A stretch of DNA of 6,536 bases from Spirochaetota bacterium (lineage in GTDB: Bacteria > Spirochaetota > Spirochaetia > Treponematales > Rectinemataceae), in contig JAEZSM010000085.1 in the NCBI GenBank assembly GCA_023421875.1, forward strand, positions 1-6,536, read 5' to 3'. Below, in pieces: positions 1-6,018 of the stretch (position 1 is the stretch's first letter; each line of letters begins with the position of its first letter). The notes under the pieces were generated by a model, which saw only the letters and a list, made by a program, of their open reading frames with translations, was not told where the DNA came from and searched no databases. A program made the translations under genes and the position numbers.

Positions 1-1145
1 GTGATATAGCGGTCAGAGAGCGTCGCCGCGGCTATGAGGGCGTCGTCCCTGATCCTCACGCCGTGATGGACCTCATAGCGGTCTTTCAGGCCACGCAGAA
101 TCGCGATGGTGGACTCCACCGAAGGAGCCGCGCAGTACACAGGCTGGAAGCGTCGCTCCAGGGCAGCGTCTTTTTCGATATGTTTTCGATATTCATCCAG
201 GGTTGTGGCGCCTATGGCCCTGAGCTCGCCCCTGGCCAGGGCGGGTTTCAAGAGATTGGATGCGTCCATGGCCCCCTCGGCGGCTCCTGCCCCGACCAGG
301 GTGTGCAGCTCATCGATAAACAGAATCAGGCTTCCATCGGATTTCTGTATCTCCTCGATGAGAGCCTTGAGTCTTTCTTCGAACTCCCCCCTGAACTTAG
401 CCCCCGCCACCAGGGAGCCCAGATCCAAGGCCAGGAGTCTTTTGCGCTTCAAGCCTTCGGGCACGTCCCCCGAGACGATCCGTTTGGCCAGCCCCTCGAC
501 AATCGCTGTTTTTCCTACCCCAGGCTCCCCGATTATGACAGGATTGTTCTTAGTCCTGCGGGAGAGCACCTGCATGACCCGCCGTATCTCCTCGTCCCTG
601 CCGATGACAGGATCGAGCTTGTCAGCCCTGGCCAGAGCGGTGAGGTCCCGTGTATAGCGTTCCAGGATTCGGTACTTTTCCTCTGCTTCTTGATCGTTCG
701 CCCTGCGCGACCCCCGAACCGAGACGAGTGCCGAGAGCACCCTGTCTTTGGAGACCCCTTGGGCTTTGAGCAGGGAGGAAGCGGCGCCCTCCACAGCCAG
801 GATTCCCAGCAGAAGATGCTCGGAGGCGACAAAGTCGTCCTTGAGGGCTGCGGCCTCCGCCTCGGCCTTAGCCAGGCTTTTTGCTGCGGTATTGGAAAGA
901 TAGAGCTGGGCGGCGGCCCCAAAGGATTTAGGCAGCTTGGCCACCAAGGACTCCGCTGCCTGGGCGAGCGACGCCTTTTCGACGCCGATTCTATCCAGAA
1001 GTGCGGGCACGACTCCCTCTTCCTGCTGCAAGAGGGCAAGCAGGAGATGCTCGTTCTCCACACTAGGGTTATCTCTGGTCTGGGCAAGGGCGGAAGCCGC
1101 CCTGACGGCCTCCTGGGCCTTGAGGGTGAATTTTTCGTAGTTCAT
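1..1145 (-). CDS. clpB: ATP-dependent disaggregase ClpB, 5' part (runs off left edge)
   Basis: ClpB is a cytosolic hexameric AAA+ chaperone that pulls polypeptides out of aggregates together with DnaK/DnaJ/GrpE. The window shows its first 381 residues. The N-terminal Clp repeat domain covers about 1-145 (paired EHLLLALL and EHLLLGIL motifs). A short linker leads into the first AAA+ module, with KLDPVIGRDEEIRR at 176-189, Walker A GEPGVGKT at 206-213 (Lys212), Walker B ILFIDE at 274-279 (Glu279), and the double arginine of LERRF at 331-332. These indices match Escherichia coli ClpB exactly, which supports the chosen ATG at 1143-1145. An AAGGA ribosome binding site lies 6 nt upstream (1152-1156). 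Pore loop 1 reads AKFRGEFEER, with Phe251 where E. coli has Tyr, a conservative aromatic change. The middle domain and second AAA+ module lie outside the window. ClpC and ClpA are less likely because the N-domain and linker follow ClpB. Confidence 0.97.
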   Translation of the reverse strand, partial: MNYEKFTLKAQEAVRAASALAQTRDNPSVENEHLLLALLQQEEGVVPALLDRIGVEKASLAQAAESLVAKLPKSFGAAAQLYLSNTAAKSLAKAEAEAAALKDDFVASEHLLLGILAVEGAASSLLKAQGVSKDRVLSALVSVRGSRRANDQEAEEKYRILERYTRDLTALARADKLDPVIGRDEEIRRVMQVLSRRTKNNPVIIGEPGVGKTAIVEGLAKRIVSGDVPEGLKRKRLLALDLGSLVAGAKFRGEFEERLKALIEEIQKSDGSLILFIDELHTLVGAGAAEGAMDASNLLKPALARGELRAIGATTLDEYRKHIEKDAALERRFQPVYCAAPSVESTIAILRGLKDRYEVHHGVRIRDDALIAAATLSDRYI

Positions 1146-1163
1146 AGGATTTCCTTGCTTTAA

Positions 1164-1192
1164 AAGATACAAAGCAGTGGGCTCTCAGGCAA
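1164..1192 (-). promoter_or_regulatory. Candidate clpB promoter (TTGCCT-N17-TATCTT)
   Basis: On the minus strand, TTGCCT (1187-1192) and TATCTT (1164-1169) are separated by 17 bp, a vegetative sigma-70-like arrangement. An AT-rich tract, GTTTTAAAAAAC (1201-1212), sits just upstream, where an UP element would lie. Transcription would start near 1157, giving a very short leader beginning at the ribosome binding site. I saw no sigma-32-type CTTGAA/CCCCAT pair and no CIRCE operator, so heat-shock control is not shown by sequence. Inference from consensus matching only. Confidence 0.35.
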
Positions 1193-1225
1193 GCTGTGAT
1201 GTTTTTTAAAACGTGGCAAAGGCCG

Positions 1226-1293
1226 CCGGCCAGATTACCCGGCCGGCCAGGCTACCCATCTGGCCAGGTTGCTCGGCCGGCTAGGCCTCCAAG
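1226..1293. repeat. Four imperfect 17-bp tandem repeats, GC-rich
   Basis: Four head-to-tail units of exactly 17 bp start at 1226, 1243, 1260 and 1277: CCGGCCAGATTACCCGG, CCGGCCAGGCTACCCAT, CTGGCCAGGTTGCTCGG and CCGGCTAGGCCTCCAAG. Units 1 and 2 match at 13 of 17 positions, as do units 1 and 3; unit 4 is the most degraded. The core is CCGGCCAG followed by a pyrimidine-rich tail. Unit boundaries create GGCCGGCC palindromes that could fold. The array lies between divergent clpB and the DUF3783-like gene, upstream of both proposed starts. Its function is unknown: possible roles are a protein-binding array, a structured leader, or a neutral slipped-strand repeat. Confidence 0.8.
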
Positions 1294-1330
1294 CTCCTCT
1301 GAATTCTTTCTAGTTTGAAGATCATCTGCT

Positions 1331-1555
1331 ATGCTATATTCTATGGAACAAGAATTCAAAGCAGTGGTGCTCCACGGTTTTTCTAACGAAGCGGCGCTGA
1401 CGATTTTACGGGCGGTTAAGGCGCTGAATCTGGCAGGTCAGCCCCCAGCCTTCGCGACAACCACAATTACTAATCTTGAATGGAAACTTAGCGAACTGCT
1501 GGAACATCTGGCAGAGGAACATAGGGCGATGATGGAGCCGCAACGAGAAAAATAG
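1331..1555 (+). CDS. Small DUF3783-like protein (74 residues)
   Basis: No established function. The protein opens with a short strand and turn, AVVLHGFSNE (11-20), followed by a helix (AALTILRAVKAL), then FATTTITNLEW (41-51), and ends in a charged helix, KLSELLEHLAEEH (52-64). The spacing of Thr46, Asn48 and Trp51 and the terminal Leu-rich/EEH helix fit my recollection of DUF3783, a small single-domain family seen in clostridia and spirochaetes; I could not run a profile search. There is no signal peptide or membrane segment, so it should be cytosolic. ATG at 1331 has only a weak GAAG 10 nt upstream; ATG at 1343 (Met5, giving MEQEFKAVV) is a plausible alternative. TGCTATATT (1332-1340) resembles an extended -10 but sits too close to either start to be the obvious promoter. 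The gene is divergent from clpB and convergent with argR. Confidence 0.65.
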   Translation: MLYSMEQEFKAVVLHGFSNEAALTILRAVKALNLAGQPPAFATTTITNLEWKLSELLEHLAEEHRAMMEPQREK

Positions 1556-1602
1556 TGCCCAAGGCTCCCGGTTCCGAAATAGAGTGCCCGTGCCGGGCTC
1601 AA

Positions 1603-2079
1603 TCACTCCGGGTCGAAATCGGGAATCTTCCCCTTGAGGGCTGCGATAAAATCCTCGCCCTTAGAGCCCTTCCTCAGGGCGACAAAGACAACGTTATCCC
1701 TGCCGGAGATCGTACCCAGCACATCTTCCATACCCATGTTGTCGATCGCCAAGGCCACCGAGTCGGAATGTCCGGAAAATGTCCTCACCACAACGATGCT
1801 CTCGTTCCAGTCCACCGACACATAGCCACGCAGAAAGTCCTGGATGGAGTGTTTTTCCGATTCCTTGCGCTCCTCTTCGGAAGGCATGGTGTAGTAGTAA
1901 CCGCTGTGCCCATCGGCCACTTTTCCGACCTTGAGGTACTTGAGGTCCCTGGACAAGGTAGCCTGGGTAACCGAATACCCTGCCTCGGCCAGCAGTTGCA
2001 AGAGCGAATCCTGGGAATCGATGCGGTGCGTTTTTATGAGCGACTTTACAACCTTAAGACGCTCGAGTCTTTCTTTCAT
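1603..2079 (-). CDS. argR: Arginine repressor ArgR, with altered effector-site motif
   Basis: ArgR/AhrC family transcription factor of usual length (158 residues), normally a hexamer that binds ARG-box palindromes when L-arginine is bound, repressing biosynthesis and sometimes activating catabolism. The N-terminal winged helix (about 1-65) contains the recognition segment SVTQATLSRDLKYL (36-49) with the family Ser43-Arg44 pair. The C-terminal oligomerisation and arginine-binding domain (about 85-158) contains VVRTFSGHSDSVALAID (97-113) and GTISGRDNVVFVALR (122-136). The usual effector motif is GTI(A/C)GDDT; here it is GTISGRDN, so the first of the two Asp residues is Arg127 and Asp128 is kept. 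Arginine sensing may therefore differ. The ATG at 2077-2079 has GGAG at 2091-2094, an 11-nt spacing that is long but usable. No arginine gene is adjacent. Other ArgR-like family members cannot be separated by eye. Confidence 0.93.
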   Translation of the reverse strand: MKERLERLKVVKSLIKTHRIDSQDSLLQLLAEAGYSVTQATLSRDLKYLKVGKVADGHSGYYYTMPSEEERKESEKHSIQDFLRGYVSVDWNESIVVVRTFSGHSDSVALAIDNMGMEDVLGTISGRDNVVFVALRKGSKGEDFIAALKGKIPDFDPE

Positions 2080-2100
2080 GGTTTTTCGATCTCCGTCGGC

Positions 2101-2137
2101 TTTGGATAGTTATTGGATTATTGCATAAATATTACTT
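2101..2137. promoter_or_regulatory. Two ARG-box-like operators overlapping the argR promoter
   Basis: Compared with the 18-bp ARG-box consensus WNTGAATWWWWATTCANW, 2120-2137 (ATTGCATAAATATTACTT) has 3 mismatches and 2101-2118 (TTTGGATAGTTATTGGAT) has 4, by hand count. They lie in tandem 1 bp apart, a centre-to-centre distance of 19 bp; classic E. coli pairs are 3 bp apart (21 bp). The distal box fills the -35/-10 spacer and the proximal one covers the -10 and predicted transcription start, so bound ArgR would block RNA polymerase. Autorepression is the inference. The region is AT-rich, so chance partial matches are possible. Confidence 0.45.
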
Positions 2138-2145
2138 TTTCTCAA
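2117..2145 (-). promoter_or_regulatory. Candidate argR promoter (TTGAGA-N17-AATAAT)
   Basis: On the minus strand, TTGAGA (2140-2145) is followed after 17 bp by AATAAT (2117-2122), with TGC directly before it as in an extended -10. The predicted start is near 2110, leaving about 30 nt of leader before the argR ATG. The -35 hexamer overlaps the stop codon of the upstream patatin-like gene. This would give argR its own promoter, although read-through from the lipase gene across the 62-nt gap remains possible. Confidence 0.5.
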
Positions 2146-3233
2146 GGAGCTTCGCCCGATTCCATCCTGTCTCTTCCCCAGCCCAGCCTGGACTGCAGCC
2201 TATGGACGAAAACATCCCAACTGCTCTGATTCGAGAAAAACTCTCGAGTCGCCCGGTATCCTGAATCGAAAAGCTTGGAATAGGTTTCATCGCCGACCTC
2301 TATTTCGAATTGAGTCATCGGAACACCCTGGTCGTCGATAAAAACAGTTCTGCCCATATTTTTTTCCCTGAAAGGCACGAGCTGGTCCTGTACTTCATTG
2401 AGGGTTTCAAAAAGGGCTCCCAAGTAATCCACCAGCCCCTTTATCTCCTTGTGCCTGATGGTTTGGGGAGATTCGTAGAGGAAGAATCCCAGACTTTCGG
2501 CGTTCACTTGCTGCATCATCCTCCGACCGTACTTGGCTTGGTCAAAGAGTTCGATGGGATAATTCCACATCAAGCCGCCGTCGGCAAAATACTGACTGCC
2601 TTGGGTACCGGGATACTCAAAGGGTATGGCTTCGAAAAAGAGCGGTATGGACATGGAAATTCTCACCGCCAGGGCGACCTCCATGTCAGGCGTCGTATCG
2701 AAGGAAAAAACCCTGCTCTTTCTGTTTGAGATATCGGTGCCAGTTACGTAGAGGTCCAAAAAACTCCGTGTATCCCTATGGATGGAGGAGTCGCGAAAAT
2801 CCCTGAAGGTATAGGCTTCCTTGGCTGTCGAGAATCTGGCGGCGATCACCGAACGGAGCCACTGATACATGTAGTCGCTGGAATACCAACCCTTTTCCTG
2901 AACCAGGCGTATGGAGCACTGGAGGTTCTTGAAGAGTCCGTGGGTCTGGAGACGAGCTGCGAGCCGCTTGCCTACAAGGCCCTCGTCCTCGTTCTTTAGG
3001 TCGCCCTCGGCCGGCACCCTCCGATAGTCCAGGCTGTCGGCTATGGCTTTGAGTTCAGTAAAATCCTTGAAGTTGAGGGCGAGGACCGCGGCGGTTATGG
3101 CACCCACCGAAGAACCGGCCACTCGCTCCACCGTGCGCATAAGTCTGTTTTCATAAAGATATTTCAGCGCGCCAAGATAGGCTGCTCCCCTCACCCCTCC
3201 GCCTTTGAAGACGAGGTTTTTATACTGCGGCAT
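2142..3233 (-). CDS. Patatin-like phospholipase/acyl hydrolase
   Basis: Patatin-fold lipid acyl hydrolase using a Ser-Asp dyad. The oxyanion-hole glycine motif is FKGGGVRGAAYLGAL (9-23), the nucleophile elbow is AGSSVG (39-44; GxSxG with Ser42), and the second catalytic residue is Asp218 in the DGG motif of YFADGGLMWNYPIELF (215-230). SMSIPLFFEAIPF (193-205) before the DGG is also typical. The patatin domain covers about 5-230; the remaining 130 residues are charged and I cannot assign them to a domain. There is no signal peptide or clear transmembrane helix, so a cytosolic or membrane-peripheral enzyme acting on phospholipid or lysophospholipid is likely; the substrate is not readable from sequence. 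The ATG at 3231-3233 is preceded by AAGGGAG (3244-3250), a good ribosome binding site. The gene is divergent from the KamA/EpmB-like gene and upstream of argR on the same strand; no functional link to either is evident. Confidence 0.93.
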   Translation of the reverse strand: MPQYKNLVFKGGGVRGAAYLGALKYLYENRLMRTVERVAGSSVGAITAAVLALNFKDFTELKAIADSLDYRRVPAEGDLKNEDEGLVGKRLAARLQTHGLFKNLQCSIRLVQEKGWYSSDYMYQWLRSVIAARFSTAKEAYTFRDFRDSSIHRDTRSFLDLYVTGTDISNRKSRVFSFDTTPDMEVALAVRISMSIPLFFEAIPFEYPGTQGSQYFADGGLMWNYPIELFDQAKYGRRMMQQVNAESLGFFLYESPQTIRHKEIKGLVDYLGALFETLNEVQDQLVPFREKNMGRTVFIDDQGVPMTQFEIEVGDETYSKLFDSGYRATREFFSNQSSWDVFVHRLQSRLGWGRDRMESGEAP

Positions 3234-3287
3234 AGGTCAGACTCTCCCTTGCTCTAGAAAAGCGTTTCGGCCCAAGCATATGCCAGA

Positions 3288-3317
3288 ATCATACAGCCGT
3301 CGGGTGTTGAACAGGAA
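3288..3317 (-). promoter_or_regulatory. Weak candidate promoter for the patatin-like gene
   Basis: On the minus strand, TTCCTG (3312-3317) and TATGAT (3288-3293) are 18 bp apart inside the 109-bp divergent region. The predicted start near 3281 would leave a leader of about 47 nt. The -10 is good and the -35 poor. An 8-bp palindrome GCATATGC (3276-3283) lies at the predicted start site. I found no comparably good promoter for the divergent gene at 3343. Confidence 0.25.
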
Positions 3318-3342
3318 GGCCTAAAAACGTTAGCGTAGTCCC

Positions 3343-4377
3343 ATGAGCGACGATAGCGCGCTGTCCGAAGCGCTGGAGAAAAAAGGGCTTTTACCCTTTG
3401 CCGCACCGTCCTACTGGCTCGGTTTGGCTTCGGAAGATTACAGAAACTGCCGCCGGAACGACCAAGGCGTGCCCCTCGACCCTATTCTCGCCCAGGCCTT
3501 GCCCTCTCCGGCCGAGCTCATCGACCTATTAGCGGAATCCGAGGACCCCCTCTGCGAACAGCAACACGCTCCCCTGCCCAGGCTCGTGCATCAGTATCCC
3601 TCCAGACTCCTCATACGGACCACAGGAGCCTGTCCGCTCTACTGCCGTCACTGTTTCCGACGCAACCTCCTGCCATCGGAAAAAAACTTTATTCAGCCCG
3701 AAGAAATTCTCAGCGCCCAGGGGTACATACGAAATCATCCCGAAGTGAGGGAAATCCTGGTATCGGGGGGAGACCCGCTTAGTGCTTCCACCGAAGCCTT
3801 GGAAAACCTCTTTGCCAGGCTGCGGGAGGCAAGGCCCGGAATTCTTCTGCGTCTCTGCACCAGGGCGCCGGTGAGCCTGCCCGAGCGGGTGGACGAGAAA
3901 CTCGTTTCCATGCTGAAAAAATACAAACCCCTGCGCATCGTTCTCCAGGCGAATCATCCTAAGGAGCTGTCCCCGCTTTTTCTGGAAAAAATCGACAAGC
4001 TTTTATCCGTGGGCTTACCGGTGCGGAGCCAGACGGTTCTGCTGCGGGGCATCAACGACGACGCGAAGGTTCTTGAATCGCTGTTCTTGGGTTTGACTCG
4101 GGCAGGCGTGGATCCCTATTACCTTTTCCAGGGGGACCTGGCAACAGGCACTGCGCATTTCCGCGTTTCCCTCTCCCGCGGGCTGGCGATCTACCAGGAA
4201 CTGAGAAACAGGCTCTCGGGTCTCGAAATGCCCAGATACGCCGTGGACGCCCCCGATGGTGCAGGCAAGCTGTATCTTCCCGAAAGCGTTGTTTCCTTAC
4301 AGAAGGATGATCGGGGAGCCTACTGGCTCCTCAGGGCGCCCGACGGCTCAACACACCGCTACCCCGAGGAAGCCTAG
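3343..4377 (+). CDS. KamA/EpmB-family radical SAM lysine 2,3-aminomutase
   Basis: Radical SAM, PLP-dependent aminomutase moving the alpha-amino group of lysine to C3. The [4Fe-4S] cysteines are Cys97, Cys101 and Cys104 (CPLYCRHC), followed by FRRN; SGGDPL (141-146) belongs to the SAM-binding region. With a constant offset of 28 from Clostridium KamA, the lysine- and PLP-binding residues fall in place: Arg106 (KamA 134), Asp265 (293), Asp302 (330) and PLP Lys309 (337) in VDAPDGAGK. At 344 residues it is the size of EpmB (E. coli YjeK, about 342), which acts on elongation factor P, rather than KamA (about 416). It lacks the KamA C-terminal extension and all four zinc cysteines. The choice between free-lysine and EF-P substrate is open; no EF-P, EpmA or AblB gene is visible. 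The ATG at 3343 follows an in-frame stop at 3331-3333 and has no clear ribosome binding site nearby; the purine-rich AGGAAGG at 3313-3319 is too distant. Confidence 0.9.
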   Translation: MSDDSALSEALEKKGLLPFAAPSYWLGLASEDYRNCRRNDQGVPLDPILAQALPSPAELIDLLAESEDPLCEQQHAPLPRLVHQYPSRLLIRTTGACPLYCRHCFRRNLLPSEKNFIQPEEILSAQGYIRNHPEVREILVSGGDPLSASTEALENLFARLREARPGILLRLCTRAPVSLPERVDEKLVSMLKKYKPLRIVLQANHPKELSPLFLEKIDKLLSVGLPVRSQTVLLRGINDDAKVLESLFLGLTRAGVDPYYLFQGDLATGTAHFRVSLSRGLAIYQELRNRLSGLEMPRYAVDAPDGAGKLYLPESVVSLQKDDRGAYWLLRAPDGSTHRYPEEA

Positions 4378-4411
4378 GGCAACGGAAAAACAGACCTAAG
4401 CCCCTGGCGCC

Positions 4412-4465
4412 GGAGTAAGAACGTATGGAATCCATAAAGCCGGCTGAACTCCCTGCCCTTACTCC
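4412..4465. other. Nested inverted repeats between convergent genes (possible terminator structure)
   Basis: An 8-bp perfect inverted repeat, GGAGTAAG (4412-4419) and CTTACTCC (4458-4465), flanks a perfect hexamer palindrome TATGGA-A-TCCATA (4424-4436) and GCCGGC (4439-4444). The outer right arm spans the guaA stop codon. The position between the convergent ends of the KamA/EpmB-like gene and guaA suits a shared transcript end. There is no T-tract on either strand, so this is not a canonical Rho-independent terminator. Confidence 0.25.
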
Positions 4466-6018
4466 CACTCGATGGTTGCGGGGGGTTTGGACGATACATC
4501 GTAGACCACCCTTCCTACGGCGGGTACCTTGTTGGTGATGGCCGAAGAAATCGCTATAAGGTCTGACGGCTCAAAGGGATAGACATCTGCGGTCATGCCG
4601 TCCGTGCTTTTTACCGCCCGTAGCGCAGCCACGTACCCGTACTTCCGCTCATCCCCCGCCACCCCCACCGAGCGAATGGGAAGCAGCACACAGAATGCCT
4701 GCCAGATCTTGTCGTAGAGACCGCGGGTCCTCAGTTCGGAGATGTAGACCGCGTCGGCGTCCCGCAGGATGTCGCACTTTTCCCTGGTGACCTCGCCGAG
4801 TATACGCACGCCCAGACCGGGGCCAGGAAAGGGGTGGCGACCGACGACGGCCTCGGGCAGACCGAGGAGGCGGCCCAGGGCGCGTACCTCATCCTTGTAG
4901 AGTCTGTCCAGGGGTTCGATAACCCTGCCCTCTGCCCGTTTTTTTTCCACCAAGGGACTTCGGACGTTGTGATGGCTTTTTATCACCTGGGCTTTCTTGC
5001 CGACACCCTTGCCCGATTCGATGAGGTCGGTATAGAGGGTGCCCTGGACCAGAAAGGCTTCGGGGATTCCCAGCCGCGCCACTTCCTGCTCCTGGATGGA
5101 TATAAAAAGATCGCCGATGATCTTGCGCTTTTTTTCCGGGTCTGCTTCGCCGGCCAGGGCGCCCAGGAATTCGGTCTCGGCGTCAGCCTTGTGCAAGTGC
5201 CTGGCACCCAGGGAGGACAAATTGGCCATAACCTCGTCGCTCTCGGCCTTGCGCATGAGCCCGGTGTCGATATAGAGCAGGTAGACCTGGGCGGGATCGA
5301 GTATCTTGAGAAGGAAGGCTCCAGCCACCGTCGAATCGACGCCGCCAGAGATGAGGAGGAGGGCAGGCTGGGAGCCGACCTTCCGCTTTATCACCTCGGC
5401 CTCCTGCTCCAGATAGGCTTCCATGGACCAGCCCTGCCTGGCCCTGCAAATTTCCAAGACAAAATTGTCGAGTATCTTCTGCCCGAATTCGCAGTGGCTC
5501 ACCTCGGGATGAAACTGGACGCCCCAGCGCTTCCCGCCCTCATGAACAAGGGCTGCCGGGATGCCTCCCTCGGACTCGGCTATCACTGTCCAGCCCTTCC
5601 CGGGCTTTTGAATTGAATCGCCGTGGCTCATCCAGCTGGAAAACCGTCGGTCTACGCCTTTGAAAAGAGGGTTGACGGCGCCCGAGTCCAGCAGAGCGAC
5701 GGGCTTGCGGCCATATTCCCGTTCGGGAAGCCGCTTAACGGCGCCGCCTGAGTCCAGGGTCATACGTTGGATGCCGTAACAGACGCCCAGTATGGGCAGG
5801 TTCGCGTCATAGAGCGAGGAATCGGGCGCCGGAGCTTCTGCATCGTAGGCACTGAAGGGAGAGCCTGAAAGTACTATACCTACGGCACCTTCCAGCGCGG
5901 CAGCCTCCAGCGGCGAATCACCGGGAACTATCTCGGAATAGACGCCCAGCTCCCTCACCCTGCGGCCTATCAGCTGTGTGTATTGGCTTCCAAAATCGAG
6001 AATCAGGATCTTGTCCAC
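4459..6018 (-). CDS. guaA: GMP synthase (glutamine-hydrolysing)
   Basis: Cytosolic enzyme converting XMP, ATP and glutamine to GMP, the last step of the guanine branch. The N-terminal class I glutamine amidotransferase domain (about 1-195) has Cys80 in GVCYGIQ and the His170/Glu172 pair in VQFHPEVSH. The ATP-pyrophosphatase domain has the P-loop SGGVDST (224-230), and the C-terminal dimerisation domain ends in KPPATIEWE, the family's usual tail. The 519-residue length is normal (E. coli 525). One oddity is GIQRMTLDSGG after the nucleophile, where GMQLM is usual. The start is GTG at 6016-6018, giving MDKILILDFGSQYTQL, which matches where family members begin; AGGGAG lies 5 nt upstream (6024-6029) inside purA. 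The gene overlaps the purA stop by 16 nt, so the two are probably co-transcribed and translationally coupled. All catalytic residues I checked are intact. Confidence 0.98.
   Translation of the reverse strand: MDKILILDFGSQYTQLIGRRVRELGVYSEIVPGDSPLEAAALEGAVGIVLSGSPFSAYDAEAPAPDSSLYDANLPILGVCYGIQRMTLDSGGAVKRLPEREYGRKPVALLDSGAVNPLFKGVDRRFSSWMSHGDSIQKPGKGWTVIAESEGGIPAALVHEGGKRWGVQFHPEVSHCEFGQKILDNFVLEICRARQGWSMEAYLEQEAEVIKRKVGSQPALLLISGGVDSTVAGAFLLKILDPAQVYLLYIDTGLMRKAESDEVMANLSSLGARHLHKADAETEFLGALAGEADPEKKRKIIGDLFISIQEQEVARLGIPEAFLVQGTLYTDLIESGKGVGKKAQVIKSHHNVRSPLVEKKRAEGRVIEPLDRLYKDEVRALGRLLGLPEAVVGRHPFPGPGLGVRILGEVTREKCDILRDADAVYISELRTRGLYDKIWQAFCVLLPIRSVGVAGDERKYGYVAALRAVKSTDGMTADVYPFEPSDLIAISSAITNKVPAVGRVVYDVSSKPPATIEWE

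Noticed and set aside
533..1087. Second minus-strand open frame inside clpB (184 codons)
   Set aside because: It is out of frame with the ClpB reading and yields Pro/Ser/Arg-rich sequence without motifs.
63..1163. Long open frame on the plus strand (366 codons) opposite clpB
   Set aside because: It is exactly antisense to the conserved ClpB frame, gives low-complexity Gly/Gln/Leu-rich sequence with no recognisable domain, and is explained by codon bias in a GC-rich gene.
1146..1225. CIRCE or sigma-32 heat-shock control element for clpB
   Set aside because: No TTAGCACTC/GAGTGCTAA inverted repeat and no CTTGAA plus CCCCAT pair is visible upstream of the start.
1226..1293. CRISPR array
   Set aside because: The units are contiguous 17-mers with no spacers, and no cas gene is present.
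1332..1340. TGCTATATT as an extended -10 promoter for the DUF3783-like gene
   Set aside because: Transcription would begin after both candidate ATG codons (1331 and 1343) and no -35 lies at the right distance.
1582..1600. GCCCG-TGC-CGGGC hairpin as a terminator between the DUF3783-like gene and argR
   Set aside because: The stem is only 5 bp of perfect pairing and no T-tract follows on either strand, so I could not support a Rho-independent terminator.
1555..2109. Plus-strand open frame opposite argR
   Set aside because: It is antisense to an intact ArgR frame and has no recognisable protein features.
2310..2729. Plus-strand open frame opposite the patatin-like gene
   Set aside because: It is a shadow of the coding strand; no motif or ribosome binding site supports it.
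4834..5616. Plus-strand open frame (260 codons) opposite guaA
   Set aside because: It is antisense to the fully conserved GMP synthase frame with no independent support.
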